DNA of 64,000 nucleotides, taken from Nitrospinia bacterium (GTDB lineage Bacteria; Nitrospinota; Nitrospinia; Nitrospinales; JAJDAT01). This document shows positions 25,300 to 35,459 of this stretch, piece after piece (positions within the stretch are counted from its first letter, which is position 1; every line of letters starts with the position of its first letter). The stretch is taken from assembly GCA_029261715.1 (NCBI GenBank), contig JAJDAT010000014.1, forward strand, positions 1 through 64,000, read 5' to 3'. A program made the position numbers and the translations under genes. The notes below the pieces were generated by a model that was given only the letters and a program-made list of their open reading frames with translations, did no database searches and had not been told where the DNA came from.

Positions 25300-26358
25300 T
25301 TAGTCATGCGACCAAACTCCAGGAACTTTAACGTTACATGACTGGCAAAAGCCATTATTCAATCTATTAACCAAAATCTTAAAACCGTAACGTTCTATCA
25401 AGAGATCGCCACAAGATGCACAATATGTATTTTCAGAGCCTTCCACTCTACCCGCTCGGTTACCTGAATAAACAAACTTTAATCCTGCATCAATTCCTAA
25501 TTGTCGAGCCAATAGCAACATACCAGGGGAAGTAGCTTTTCGATCGGTCATTTTATAATCAGGATGAAACCCTGTTATATGCCATGGAATATCGATCGAA
25601 ATTGAAGCTATGAATTTGGCGATGGATTTTATTTCTTCTTCTGAATCGTTATATCCAGGAATCAATAAAGTAACAATTTCCAACCAAAAACCCATTGAGT
25701 GTATTTCTCGAACACTCTCTAAAACCTCTGGCAGGTTACCTCCAAGTCGTCTATATTTTTTTTCGTCAAAGCATTTCAAATCAACTTTATAAAAGTCTAC
25801 CCAAGACTTAATATACGTCAATACTTCTGGAGTGCCATGGCCATTAGAAACATATGCCGTAAATAGGCCTCGACTTTTGGCTTCCTTAAAAACTTCAACT
25901 GCCCATTCACTGGTAATCAAGGGTTCGTTATATGTAGAAACAAGCGTTTTAGCCCCGCCTTGCTCGGCCATATCGCATAATTGAATGGGAGTAACAATCG
26001 AAGCTTTTTGGCTTGCGGCATCATCGCGGATAGATTGAGATGTAAACCAATTTTGGCAGTATGCACAGGTAAAATCGCATCCTAGCATACCAAAGCTGAA
26101 TGCTTTACTACCCGGCATTACATGGAAGAAAGGTTTTTTTTCGATTGGGTCGTTGTGCACTCCAGCGACATAATTGAACGGAACCATCAGGTTTCCGTCT
26201 TCATTAAATCGAACTTTACAAATGCCTCTTTGCCCAGGTCTAAGCTTGCAACGATGTCCGCAAGCGGTGCAAATTAAGGCTCCATCTGACAAAGGCTCGG
26301 CCAATTGACCGATTTTAGAATAGGAATCTAATTGAGATTTCGGGGTGGGAGAAGGCAT
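25300..26358 (-). CDS. amrS: AmmeMemoRadiSam system radical SAM enzyme
   Basis: A 352-residue radical SAM protein. The first domain holds a zinc-type set (CTACGHRCKLRPGQRGIC). The radical SAM cluster motif is CDFTCAYCQNW, where CxxxCxxC binds a 4Fe-4S cluster, and the AmrS-specific NDPIEKKPFFHVMPG and GFHPDYKMTDRKAT are present. The C-terminus has two more Cys pairs (CASCGDLL, CQSCNV). The family usually sits with Memo and AMMECR1 domain genes; neither is adjacent here. The substrate is unknown. It lies 26 bases downstream of the sufU-like gene on the same strand, so it may be the last gene of the SUF operon. Confidence 0.9.
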   Translation of the reverse strand: MPSPTPKSQLDSYSKIGQLAEPLSDGALICTACGHRCKLRPGQRGICKVRFNEDGNLMVPFNYVAGVHNDPIEKKPFFHVMPGSKAFSFGMLGCDFTCAYCQNWFTSQSIRDDAASQKASIVTPIQLCDMAEQGGAKTLVSTYNEPLITSEWAVEVFKEAKSRGLFTAYVSNGHGTPEVLTYIKSWVDFYKVDLKCFDEKKYRRLGGNLPEVLESVREIHSMGFWLEIVTLLIPGYNDSEEEIKSIAKFIASISIDIPWHITGFHPDYKMTDRKATSPGMLLLARQLGIDAGLKFVYSGNRAGRVEGSENTYCASCGDLLIERYGFKILVNRLNNGFCQSCNVKVPGVWSHD

Positions 26359-26384
26359 ACGTCTATATAAAGACAGCCAACATC

Positions 26385-26837
26385 TTATTCTGTACTAACT
26401 GTTTCGTTTTTATCAACAGCGCCAACCATTGTATGCCAACATAAACTAGCGCATTTGATTCGCGAAGGAAAATTCTGGACACCTTTGAACAACTTCAATT
26501 TCCCCAAAACATTTTCAGATTTATCTGGGTCAAATTCTCCTAAAACCATTTTATGAAATTGTTCAAAAACAGTCCGGGATTCTTCGACTGACTTCCCTAT
26601 TAGAAACGTCGTCATTAAGGATGCACTAGCTTTGGATATTGCACATCCCGACCCATTAAAGCTTACGGCTTGAATAATACCATCATCGCCAATCTTTAAA
26701 TAAATTTCATAGTCGTCACCGCATAATGGATTGTAACCATGGCAATTATGGGTAGAATCTTCCATATCAAAAAAATTGCGCGGTTTTTTATTATGCTCAA
26801 TAATTACTTGCTGATAAAGCTCGTCGCTGTATGCCAT
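26385..26837 (-). CDS. sufU: SufU/IscU-like Fe-S scaffold or sulfur-relay protein
   Basis: A 150-residue zinc-type SufU-like protein. The three cysteines are in NPLCGDDYEIYL, SGCAISKASASLM and IKCASLCWHTM, with the conserved GDD following the first. The 18-20 residue insertion before the last Cys pair (GEFDPDKSENVLGKLKLFKG) separates SufU from IscU. SufU accepts sulfur from the desulfurase SufS and passes it on to SufB. The gene follows sufS by 40 bases on the same strand, supporting this pairing. Confidence 0.92.
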   Translation of the reverse strand: MAYSDELYQQVIIEHNKKPRNFFDMEDSTHNCHGYNPLCGDDYEIYLKIGDDGIIQAVSFNGSGCAISKASASLMTTFLIGKSVEESRTVFEQFHKMVLGEFDPDKSENVLGKLKLFKGVQNFPSRIKCASLCWHTMVGAVDKNETVSTE

Positions 26838-26877
26838 TGCTCTATTCCTTAAAATTATCGCCTACGCCAATGCGTCT

Positions 26878-28137
26878 TTAGCCTTCAAACATTTTGACCG
26901 CTTTTTTCATAGCTTCGGCCAAGGCATCTAGTTCTTCTTTTTTATTATAAAAAGACATTGAAGCTCTTGCTGTCGCAGGAACTCCAAATCGAATCATGGT
27001 TGGTTGAGCGCAATGATGGCCTCCCCGCAATTCAATTCCTTCTTGATCCATCAAGGTCACAATATCATGAGGATGAACCGAATCATGATAGAAGGAAATA
27101 ATACTAGCTTTATCTTTAGCATTCCCAATAATCCTTAAACCTGGAACTTGCTTTAAAACCTCGGTGCCATATTCCAACAACTCTAATTCATAATCGAATA
27201 TTTTATCTAAACCAATATTGGTAATATAGTCAATTGCGGCTCCTAAACCAACAACTTGGCTTATTGGCGGAGTACCCGCCTCAAATTTTGCGGGAGGCTT
27301 AGCATAGGTTGTCTTTTCTAAAGTCACCTGCATTATCATATCTCCGCCAGTTACATAAGGAGGCATTTCTTCTAACAACTCCATCCTTCCATATAAACCA
27401 CCAATACCGCTTGGTCCATACATCTTGTGGCCAGAGAAAGTATAAAAATCGCAATCAAGTTCTTTAACATTTAGTTTTAAATGCGGCGTACTTTGGGCTC
27501 CATCGATTAACACTTTAGCTCCAATCGCATGGGCTTTTTCCGTAATTTCCCTAACTGGGTTAACCGTGCCTAAAGCATTTGAAACATGATTGACCGCAAC
27601 AATACGGGTTTTATCGCTAAGAAGTTTTTCATACTCTTCCATAATCAATTCGCCGCTATCACTAACGGGAATGACTTTTAATTTGGCGCCTCTTTCTTGG
27701 CAAACAATTTGCCAAGGAACCGTGTTTGCGTGGTGCTCAATATTTGAAATAATAATTTCATCGCCTTCATTTATAAATCTGCGACTAAAACTATGAGCCA
27801 CTAAATTAATCGACTGGGTAGTGCCGCTGGTAAAAACAATTTCGTTCTTATTGGGAGTCCCCAACAGATCTGCGACTTTTTGACGAGTTTCTTCATAATA
27901 CTTGGTAGAGTCTTCGCACAACTTATAAGCGCCTCGACGAACAGTCCCATACTCGTCAGAATCAAATTCTTTGACCCTATTTATCACGGCCCAAGGCTTT
28001 TGAGTTGTAGCTCCATTATCTAGGTATATAAGCGGTTTTCCATGTATGGTTTTAGAAAGCACCGGAAAATCTTGACGAATTTTATCAACGTCTAATATAG
28101 GAGAAACCTTGTCAGTCACATTGGTATCAGCCATCAT
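26878..28137 (-). CDS. sufS: Cysteine desulfurase
   Basis: A PLP enzyme of 419 residues that removes sulfur from cysteine as a persulfide for cluster assembly. PLP is bound at Lys in TFSGHKMYGPSGIGGLYG; DGAQSTPH carries the PLP-ring aspartate. The persulfide Cys is in RGGHHCAQPTM, a short loop typical of group II (SufS) enzymes. The start overlaps the end of sufD by 11 bases, with AGAGG just ahead of the ATG at 28137, so translation is coupled. Two ATGs are adjacent; the first is taken. Confidence 0.97.
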   Translation of the reverse strand: MMADTNVTDKVSPILDVDKIRQDFPVLSKTIHGKPLIYLDNGATTQKPWAVINRVKEFDSDEYGTVRRGAYKLCEDSTKYYEETRQKVADLLGTPNKNEIVFTSGTTQSINLVAHSFSRRFINEGDEIIISNIEHHANTVPWQIVCQERGAKLKVIPVSDSGELIMEEYEKLLSDKTRIVAVNHVSNALGTVNPVREITEKAHAIGAKVLIDGAQSTPHLKLNVKELDCDFYTFSGHKMYGPSGIGGLYGRMELLEEMPPYVTGGDMIMQVTLEKTTYAKPPAKFEAGTPPISQVVGLGAAIDYITNIGLDKIFDYELELLEYGTEVLKQVPGLRIIGNAKDKASIISFYHDSVHPHDIVTLMDQEGIELRGGHHCAQPTMIRFGVPATARASMSFYNKKEELDALAEAMKKAVKMFEG

Positions 28138-29446
28138 TTGCCTCTAATTTCTTAAGCAAAGTTTCTTCCACATTTTTGCGAACAGACGGAAACTCTATTG
28201 TTTCAACAATACTAGCCGCAAAGCTTTTTGTGAGAAGCGTTTTTGCTATTGCTTCGGAAAGTCCTCTAGCTTTTAAGTAAAACAACTGCTCTTCATCAAT
28301 TTGACCGACCGTATTTCCATGGGTACATTTAACATCGTCGGCGTTGATAATCAAATTGGGCTTACTATCAGCATGGGCTTCGTCGCTCAACAATAAATTA
28401 TTTATTAACTGATCAGAATTAGTTAACTGTGCGTCTTGTTCGACTATAACAGTTCCATCGACACTGGAACGACTTTGATCATTAACGATATTCTTAAAAT
28501 GCATATCGCTAGAACATTGCGCCGCTTCATGGTAAACGCGCATATAATGATGGACTTGTTCCTTCTTCTCTAAAACGCCAACACTATTAAACCTGAATTC
28601 AGATCCTGTAGCTTTTAGTCTAGCTTCTAAATGACATCGGGTTAAGGCTGAACCATAACTTACATTGGCTCCACTAAAACGACTATCACGATTTAATATC
28701 AACCTCGTTTTTGAAAAATTACGAGCTTCTTTTTGGTCCGTTTCGACCTGAACAAGCCCAAGACCAGCGCCATTACCTATCAAGAAATCTTGAACCGAAT
28801 TAACAAAGTAATTTCCCTTTAAACCGGCGTAACGAACAATAATTTTAGCTTCCGCTAAATCGCCAACCCGAACCAAAACTCGGGGATACGAAGACTCATT
28901 TTCTCCGTTAGCTCCGCTAGATATCGCTAGTATTTGTATCGTCGACTGCATAACAACTTTGGCAGGAATATCTAAAAATAATCCATCTTGGCAAAATGCA
29001 GCATTTATAGCGGCGAAAGTATCGTTTTCGTCCTGAACTGAAGACTCTAAATACTCACGGATTTTCGAATCCGCCAAAGCTTCCTCACCAGAAACTAGCT
29101 TAACGCCATTATCCAAATCAGAAAGATCAGAAAGGTTTTCTCGATATTGGCCATCTACTAAAACTACTAAGCTCCGTTCACATCCTGAATAAACAAACTC
29201 TGCAATCTGGCCTTTATTAACTTCAGAGCCTTTCGCGGAAACAAAACCTGTCGCCACGGACTTTGTATTCACAAAGGTGAACATCTCATGTTTGCTATTT
29301 GGGTACCCCAACTTTTCAAACTGCTGAGCCCCAATTTTATTCAAAGATGAAAAGTTTGAGGAGCTTTTATCTTCCATAAATTTTTTATGAGACTCTAACA
29401 ATTCTGCTTCGGGAGTTAAACCCGTTTCTGCGGTTAAACTGGACAT
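28127..29446 (-). CDS. sufD: Fe-S cluster assembly protein SufD
   Basis: At 439 residues this is a full SufD, the partner of SufB in the SufBC2D scaffold. The first 150 residues vary; the C-terminal beta-helix and helical end carry the family landmarks KNIVNDQSRSSVDGTV, INADDVKCTHGNTVGQIDEE and QLFYLKARGLSEAIAKTLL, where His in HGNTVG is the conserved SufD position. It starts nine bases after sufC ends. Confidence 0.95.
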   Translation of the reverse strand: MSSLTAETGLTPEAELLESHKKFMEDKSSSNFSSLNKIGAQQFEKLGYPNSKHEMFTFVNTKSVATGFVSAKGSEVNKGQIAEFVYSGCERSLVVLVDGQYRENLSDLSDLDNGVKLVSGEEALADSKIREYLESSVQDENDTFAAINAAFCQDGLFLDIPAKVVMQSTIQILAISSGANGENESSYPRVLVRVGDLAEAKIIVRYAGLKGNYFVNSVQDFLIGNGAGLGLVQVETDQKEARNFSKTRLILNRDSRFSGANVSYGSALTRCHLEARLKATGSEFRFNSVGVLEKKEQVHHYMRVYHEAAQCSSDMHFKNIVNDQSRSSVDGTVIVEQDAQLTNSDQLINNLLLSDEAHADSKPNLIINADDVKCTHGNTVGQIDEEQLFYLKARGLSEAIAKTLLTKSFAASIVETIEFPSVRKNVEETLLKKLEANDG

Positions 29447-29455
29447 TGTTTTCCT

Positions 29456-30205
29456 CTAATTTCCTGACGCAATATATTTATCGTATCCGTTTTTCTCAAG
29501 GTCAAGAGCAAGCTCTTTCCCTCCAGTTTCGACGATTTTACCGTCGCTAAAAACATGAACAAAATGAGGTTTAATATAATCTAAAAGCCTTTGATAATGA
29601 GTGATCACTATCAACGCTCGGTCCTTATTAAAAAGGCGATTTACCCCATTCGCAACTGTTTTCAACGCGTCAATATCCAAGCCAGAATCAGTTTCGTCCA
29701 ATATAGCCAAAGTAGGCTCTAAAACAGCCATTTGCAAAATTTCGTTTTTCTTTTTCTCACCACCGGAAAAACCATCGTTTAAAAACCGATCTTTATATTT
29801 CGGATCCATATCAACGGTCTTCATTTTTTGGTCTAGGATCTCATCAAAATCCAAGGGATCAATTTCTTCTTCTCCCCTATTGACCAACAATGCGTTGTAA
29901 GACATTCTTAAAAACTCAGCATTGTTGACGCCTGGTATCTCTACCGGATATTGGAATCCCAAGAAAACTCCTTCTAAAGCCCTTGCTTCTGGGTCCATTT
30001 CAAGAAGATTTTTTCCCTTATAAGTGACAGTCCCACCTGTCGCTTCATAGACAGGATGTCCCGCCAAAATTTTTGAGAGAGTACTTTTCCCTGATCCATT
30101 TGGTCCCATTATGGCGTGGATTTCACCGGGATTTACTTTCAGGGAAACTCCCTTAACGATTTCATTTCCATCAAAACCGCCAGTTAAATCTTTAATATCC
30201 AACAT
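29456..30205 (-). CDS. sufC: Fe-S cluster assembly ATPase SufC
   Basis: This ABC-type ATPase drives the SufBD scaffold. The start at 30205 (MLDIKDLTGG) is preferred over an in-frame ATG at 30271, because AGAGG sits about ten bases ahead and all SufC proteins begin this way; the 22 extra residues do not resemble the family. Motifs: GPNGSGKSTLSK (Walker A), FSGGEKKKNEI (signature), LAILDETDSGLD (Walker B and D-loop), and VITHYQRLLDY (switch His). Length 249 residues. Confidence 0.96.
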   Translation of the reverse strand: MLDIKDLTGGFDGNEIVKGVSLKVNPGEIHAIMGPNGSGKSTLSKILAGHPVYEATGGTVTYKGKNLLEMDPEARALEGVFLGFQYPVEIPGVNNAEFLRMSYNALLVNRGEEEIDPLDFDEILDQKMKTVDMDPKYKDRFLNDGFSGGEKKKNEILQMAVLEPTLAILDETDSGLDIDALKTVANGVNRLFNKDRALIVITHYQRLLDYIKPHFVHVFSDGKIVETGGKELALDLEKNGYDKYIASGN

Positions 30206-30323
30206 TCTTTCTTTTCCTCTAAATCGACCAATAAACCGGCCGTTAAAAAAATTTGCCACAATGAACGGCAAAAACTAGAATCCGCTCCTTGTGGCAAATG
30301 ACGTTATCAGTTAACTAATAATT

Positions 30324-31787
30324 TTATCCAACACTATTTTCAAGCTTTAAAGTCAGCAATTTTTGGGCTTCCACAGAAAACTCCATAGGCAATTGTTTAA
30401 ACACTTCTTTACAAAAACCATTTATGACCAAAGTGATCGCATTTTCTCTGGAAATACCACGCTGCTCTAAATAAAACAGTTGCTCTTCGCTAATTTTGGA
30501 AGTAGACGCTTCGTGTTCCAATTGGACTGAGCTATTTGCCGTTTCAATATACGGGAAAGTATTAGCTCCACATTTATCGCCTACTAACATGCTATCGCAC
30601 TGTGTGTAATTTCGCGCATTTTTAGCGTTCTTGCCAACCTTAACCAAACCACGGTAACTGTTGTTTGACTGATCCGCTGAAATCCCCTTAGAAATGATAC
30701 TTGACCGTGTGTTATTACCAAGATGAATCATTTTTGTCCCGGTATCAGCCTGCATCAAACCGTTAGTGAGAGCAACAGAGTAAAACTCGCCAACTGTATT
30801 GTCCCCCTGCAAAATACAACTTGGATATTTCCAGGTTATCGCCGATCCAGCTTCTACCTGTGTCCAAGAAATCTTCGATCCATTACCTACGCATTTACCG
30901 CGTTTGGTAACAAAATTATAAACGCCACCAGCTCCCGTTTCTCTATCGCCAGAGTACCAATTTTGAACTGTACTGTATTTAATTTCGGCATTCTCTAGAG
31001 TTATTAATTCCACTACAGCCGCATGAAGTTGGTTTGTATCGAATTGGGGAGCCGTACATCCTTCCAAATATGATACGTGACTATTTTCTGAACAAATAAT
31101 CAACGTTCTTTCGAATTGTCCAGTTTCTTCTGTATTGATCCGAAAATAAGTAGACAACTCCATAGGACTTATCGTGTCAGGCGGAATATAGACAAAAGAT
31201 CCATCCGTAAAAACAGCGCTATTAAGAGCTGCAAAATAATTATCGCCAATCGGCACTACCGTTCCCAGGTATTCTTCAATTAGTTCTGGATACTCAAGTA
31301 AAGCTTCGCTAAATGAGCAGAATATAATTCCCTGCTCCATAAGTTTTTTCTTATGTGTCGTGGCAACGCTTACGCTATCAAAGACTGCATCAACGGCAAC
31401 ATTTGAAATCCTTTTTTGTTCGTCGAGAGAAATTCCTAACTTTTCAAAAGTTTCCAATAACTCAGGATCTACTTCATCAAGGCTTTCTAATTTTTTCTTT
31501 GGCTTTGGAGCCGCGTAGTATGAAATATCTTGATAATCAATTTTCGGATATTTGCAATATTGCCAATCTGGCTCCTTCATGGTCAACCATTTTTTGTATG
31601 CCTTGAGCCGAAAATCGAGCATAAACTTAGGCTCTTTTTTCTTGGCGGAAAGAGCTCTAATTACATCTTCATTAAGTCCTTTAGGAAATACATCGGCTTC
31701 AATATCTGTAACAAAGCCAAATTTATATTCTTCCTTATCACTTAAGACTTCAGAAACATCGCTTCTCGAAGAACTTTTAGTTTCCAT
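30324..31787 (-). CDS. sufB: Fe-S cluster scaffold SufB
   Basis: A 487-residue SufB, the main scaffold on which the 4Fe-4S cluster is built. Family landmarks: [61 protein letters not shown], and the ligand region [20 protein letters not shown] with the conserved Cys, followed by [19 protein letters not shown]. It is the longest and best conserved gene of the operon and starts 28 bases after the NifU-like gene. Confidence 0.97.
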   Translation of the reverse strand: METKSSSRSDVSEVLSDKEEYKFGFVTDIEADVFPKGLNEDVIRALSAKKKEPKFMLDFRLKAYKKWLTMKEPDWQYCKYPKIDYQDISYYAAPKPKKKLESLDEVDPELLETFEKLGISLDEQKRISNVAVDAVFDSVSVATTHKKKLMEQGIIFCSFSEALLEYPELIEEYLGTVVPIGDNYFAALNSAVFTDGSFVYIPPDTISPMELSTYFRINTEETGQFERTLIICSENSHVSYLEGCTAPQFDTNQLHAAVVELITLENAEIKYSTVQNWYSGDRETGAGGVYNFVTKRGKCVGNGSKISWTQVEAGSAITWKYPSCILQGDNTVGEFYSVALTNGLMQADTGTKMIHLGNNTRSSIISKGISADQSNNSYRGLVKVGKNAKNARNYTQCDSMLVGDKCGANTFPYIETANSSVQLEHEASTSKISEEQLFYLEQRGISRENAITLVINGFCKEVFKQLPMEFSVEAQKLLTLKLENSVG

Positions 31788-31815
31788 ATATCACTCTCCA
31801 AATGGACCCAGATCT

Positions 31816-32571
31816 TTATAGGTGCGTGTCTGGAACAACAACAAGGTCCTTGTATATATTGTTTCTTAAGGTATTCTCTATAAAGGACAAGGTGGCGCCT
31901 ATTGAAGACCCACAACTACCGCATGCCCCTTGATATTGAATAATAATTTTTTTATCGTCTAAGATATCAAGTATTGAAACATTTCCGCCGTCGCTGTTTA
32001 AAGCAGCTCGAACTTTTTCGTCCAATACCAGATTAACCTGAGAAATTTTTTCTTCTTTAGACATTCCCAACCAAGCCATTTCGTTAATTGAAAACTCAGC
32101 TGCAGTGGGAACCTTTTCCCCTTCTTTTTCTTTAGCCGTTCGACTTGCAAAAGCCGTTGCTTTAGCCGCTGGGTATTCTTCTTCAGCTGCCTTTAAGAGT
32201 TTTTCTACATTTTCAAAAACTGCAGACTTTGACTCAGGTACACTCGAAACTTCTGGATCATCGCGCAGGCTTCGATCTATATCCTCACCTAATAAAGAAC
32301 AAGCTTCAGAAATAGTTAAACCCTCTGTCATAACGCATAAAGCTTCTCCAATTCCTAAGGAAACCTTACCGCCATACGCAAAAAAACGAGAACTAAAAAT
32401 TCTATCTTCCTCGGTATCTACCAACCAGTATAATTTGGTGTCTTTATGCTTAGCTTGAACCAGAGCCATTCCTTTATCGTTGGCATCTTCCTGATAATAT
32501 GCCCCTCGATGAGCTGGTTCGGCGGCAGTATCTTCAAATTTCTTGGAAAAATTTTCTTTTACAGCATCCAT
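31816..32571 (-). CDS. NifU-like protein with degenerate scaffold domain and C-terminal NifU domain
   Basis: First gene of the SUF operon, 251 residues. The last 75 residues are a Nfu/NifU C-terminal domain: KVRAALNSDGGNVSILDILD and QYQGACGSCGSS, where the CxxC pair holds a 4Fe-4S cluster for delivery. The first 130 residues are spaced like an IscU-type scaffold (SSRFFAYGGKVSLGIGEALC, MTEGLTISEACSLLGEDID) but lack the three scaffold cysteines. I infer a carrier that docks like a scaffold but cannot build a cluster in its first half. It may cap the operon as a carrier for the SufBCD product. Confidence 0.8.
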   Translation of the reverse strand: MDAVKENFSKKFEDTAAEPAHRGAYYQEDANDKGMALVQAKHKDTKLYWLVDTEEDRIFSSRFFAYGGKVSLGIGEALCVMTEGLTISEACSLLGEDIDRSLRDDPEVSSVPESKSAVFENVEKLLKAAEEEYPAAKATAFASRTAKEKEGEKVPTAAEFSINEMAWLGMSKEEKISQVNLVLDEKVRAALNSDGGNVSILDILDDKKIIIQYQGACGSCGSSIGATLSFIENTLRNNIYKDLVVVPDTHL

Positions 32572-33067
32572 GAAAAACCTTTAAAATTAATCTTTTGAAG
32601 TTTGGATCTATTTTATAACGAATATGTCTAAATAACTAGCTTAGCAAGGTCTTTTTTTGGGAAATTCAATAATTCCCTACGTTTACAGCGTATTAACCTT
32701 AAGATGCAATTAACTAAAATTCGATTCATACCAAAATCTCCATACTTCCTGACAACTAAAAGTCAAGAAACAGGAATTATCAATCAAATCTTCTATAAAA
32801 AAATCGTATCTGATGGAATTTTGGAAATAGACAACATCAATTAAAAAAAGCTATGATTTCAAAAGTTATGCAAAACCTGAATATTTCAAATTTCTTTTAA
32901 TTATTGCGCATAATTATTTTTTATTTTTACCCTAATAAAGAAAAGTGCATAAAATTAAACCATCTAGAAAAAATTGCACATCTCATCTTCTCCTCCTCAT
33001 AAAAAATACCCCAAAAACCACTTTTCAACGATAGAGCCAAATACTTAAATAGCCACTCATTAAAAAA
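32572..33067. other. Divergent intergenic region, no gene seen
   Basis: This 496-base region separates the SUF operon from the glycosyltransferase gene, which diverge. On the minus strand TATAAAAT lies about 45 bases before the SUF start and may be a -10 box, but its -35 is poor. I see no IscR-like or SufR-like operator that I could defend. Confidence 0.45.
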
Positions 33068-35284
33068 ATGAATCAAAAAATATTTAATATTAAAAAATTT
33101 AATGCAGATTATATTTTTTACATAGCATTTCTAATAGCAATCGTTATTGGAGTTTATTTCAGGATGATTGTTTTGGACTATTCATTTGTTAATGAGTGGG
33201 TAACTAGAGATTTTGACCGAGCCTTTAGCATCTTTGATGGAAACTACATACCTCTAGCGGGTCCAGAGTACGATAATGGAGGTAGATTACCGGGCCCTTT
33301 TTTATATTTTTTACTGCTAATTCCTATCCTGATAGATTATTCCTACGACTCCATAATTATATTTAATTTCGCTTTGAACTTGGTCAGCCTAATTCTATTT
33401 TTTGGGGTCATAAAAAGGTTTTTTGATAAATACGTTGCCATTCTTTCAATTATCTTTCTATTAATTTATTTGCCTTTTGTCCAAGCTGCTGGATTTCCCA
33501 TCAACCCGGCTTTTATTTTTCCTTTTATCGCAATTTTTATAGGGTTGCTATTAGAAATAACTTTAAATCAAAACTACAAATACTTACCTCTAGCTTTCTT
33601 GGTTCTTTCGCTATCCATCCAACTACACTTTTCAATATCTACTTTTTATGCGGTTCTATTGGTCAATTTGATTCTATTTAGAGCCAAAGTTTCGTGGCGC
33701 TTTATCTGGATTTCATTATTAGTTCTTACTGTGTGTTTTGCTCCATATTTTGCTTATAAGAACTTTTATTACATGTCCTCAAAAACTTGGATATTCCAAG
33801 GAGCAGAAACCATAAAAGGAGTAAGCGTTTGGTCTCTTTCCGAAATTTTAAAAGTAGTTTTCTTAAAGAAGACCATATTACGACTTACATATTTTAACGG
33901 TTTATCCTACTGGGTACCCTTTTCAAATAATGCTGTTGCGGTCTATTTCTTTTTAATCTATTCAACTCTGTTTATTTACGTTTTTAATATATTTAAAAAG
34001 GGTGTTCAATTCTGCAAAAAGGAAATAAGCGTTTTTTCCTGTTTTTTTATTCCAGCTCTAATATATGAAATTATTCATCCAAAATTTAATCACAACTGGT
34101 ATTCATATATTTTTATACTGCCTTTATTTCTAATTGTGTCGATAGCGATAACGGATCTTTATAAATCCATAAGCCAATTCAAACGAATCGGCCTAATAAC
34201 GGGATTAGCAATTTTAATTTGCATTCTAATATCCGATGCGTTCGTTCATTTAGAAAAATATAAAAAAACAGTTTTCATGAACTCTTATAAAAACTCACAA
34301 AAAATATTTAAATTAGCTATGAACCAGCTAAATTTAAGCCCCAAAGAATTTGTAGACAAAGTATATTTTGACTCGCCTATTCTCCCCTATTCTTTAAAAA
34401 GACTGGAGTTGTCGGACCAAAACCCAACGCCCAAATCATCAAAAAAACCAAGCTCGTCTAAGTGCTATTACCTAATTGATCCAAATTATAAGAGCATGAA
34501 GAGGAAGTCTTTTTTTCAAGAAAGGCTGGATAGTTTTTCAAATAATGACGATTTGCAGTCGGTAAAAATTCTAAAAAAAAGAATATCTTTTTTTGAAATC
34601 GGCTGGATGAAAATGATGGAAGTTTATGAATATATCCCCAAAGACAATAATAACTGCTATAAAAATTTACTGAACCCATTTCAGGTGACCAAAGATCAAA
34701 GAGATCTTTTGATACTGGCAAAAAAAATTAATAAAAGCGATCTAATCGTAGTTAACTCATTGCAACAGGATCAGGAGTTTGATTCAAATTCCAACTTAAA
34801 TCTGTGGGAGGGAAATTACTTAGTAGTAAATAATTTAATTAAGCTTCCCGTACAAATAAAAATCTTAATCAAAAAAAACCTACACAACTACTTAGTAACA
34901 ACTGAAATGAATGGCTATGGATATAATGGATATAACCCTACAAAAGAAATCGGATTAGTTATTTCTTCGGAAATACCTCCCAGAACAAATAAATATAAAA
35001 TGAATTTCAATAGGCTTTTTGAAAACCCCGTATACACGACGAATTTCTCTTGGAAACAGGATTTCAATTTACCCGAAAAGACTATACTCAGAAAAAATAA
35101 ATTTGACATTTCTTTGTTTTGGGAAATCGAGAACTCTAAAAGTAACTCCAAAATTTACAGCATGAATTCAATCCAAAAAATTCAGGTTTCTTTAACAAAC
35201 AAAACAAAAAAAGAAAAACAAGTCACTTCTAAAAATCAGGATTATTGGAGGGAATTTAAAAATTTGCTCGATTATTTAATTTAA
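33068..35284 (+). CDS. GT-C superfamily membrane glycosyltransferase-like protein
   Basis: The 738-residue protein starts with a basic segment then about 11 membrane helices (about residues 15-395), followed by a 340-residue soluble part. The first loop holds TRDFDRAFSIF and GPEYDNGGRLPGPFLYFLLL, the acidic-plus-PGP layout of ArnT- and GT39-like enzymes that use lipid-linked sugars at the periplasmic face. The C-terminal part has no known catalytic motif and is very rich in Lys, Asn and Ile, more AT-driven than its neighbours. Donor and acceptor are unknown. It is followed by a duplicated short sequence and a convergent gene for an SGNH-TPR protein, possibly a surface-polysaccharide island. 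Confidence 0.75.
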   Translation: MNQKIFNIKKFNADYIFYIAFLIAIVIGVYFRMIVLDYSFVNEWVTRDFDRAFSIFDGNYIPLAGPEYDNGGRLPGPFLYFLLLIPILIDYSYDSIIIFNFALNLVSLILFFGVIKRFFDKYVAILSIIFLLIYLPFVQAAGFPINPAFIFPFIAIFIGLLLEITLNQNYKYLPLAFLVLSLSIQLHFSISTFYAVLLVNLILFRAKVSWRFIWISLLVLTVCFAPYFAYKNFYYMSSKTWIFQGAETIKGVSVWSLSEILKVVFLKKTILRLTYFNGLSYWVPFSNNAVAVYFFLIYSTLFIYVFNIFKKGVQFCKKEISVFSCFFIPALIYEIIHPKFNHNWYSYIFILPLFLIVSIAITDLYKSISQFKRIGLITGLAILICILISDAFVHLEKYKKTVFMNSYKNSQKIFKLAMNQLNLSPKEFVDKVYFDSPILPYSLKRLELSDQNPTPKSSKKPSSSKCYYLIDPNYKSMKRKSFFQERLDSFSNNDDLQSVKILKKRISFFEIGWMKMMEVYEYIPKDNNNCYKNLLNPFQVTKDQRDLLILAKKINKSDLIVVNSLQQDQEFDSNSNLNLWEGNYLVVNNLIKLPVQIKILIKKNLHNYLVTTEMNGYGYNGYNPTKEIGLVISSEIPPRTNKYKMNFNRLFENPVYTTNFSWKQDFNLPEKTILRKNKFDISLFWEIENSKSNSKIYSMNSIQKIQVSLTNKTKKEKQVTSKNQDYWREFKNLLDYLI

Positions 35285-35345
35285 TAAATACGGATCATTT
35301 AGATAACCAAGTAAAAAGTTCTTTGGATTATCTTTTCAACGCTTT

Positions 35346-35416
35346 CAGATTATGCTTTTTAGACAAATCATTCCCAAATACCACCTTTATCCTTTTTACT
35401 GCATTATTTTATATAA
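35346..35416 (+). repeat. Diverged direct repeat, copy 1
   Basis: This stretch (starting CAGATTATGC and ending TGCATTATTTTAT) matches the copy at 37868-37937 at roughly 80 per cent of positions, counted by eye. The forward-frame translations are alike as well (DKSFPNTTFILFTALFY against NKSLPNVAFSLFNALFY). The two copies flank the SGNH-TPR gene, so they may be traces of a duplication or of an ancestral gene end. A 70-codon frame covering this copy (35323-35535) has no other support. Confidence 0.55.
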
Positions 35417-35459
35417 AAAATTATACCCATAGAAATAGAGTGGGAATACTTCGAGGCTT

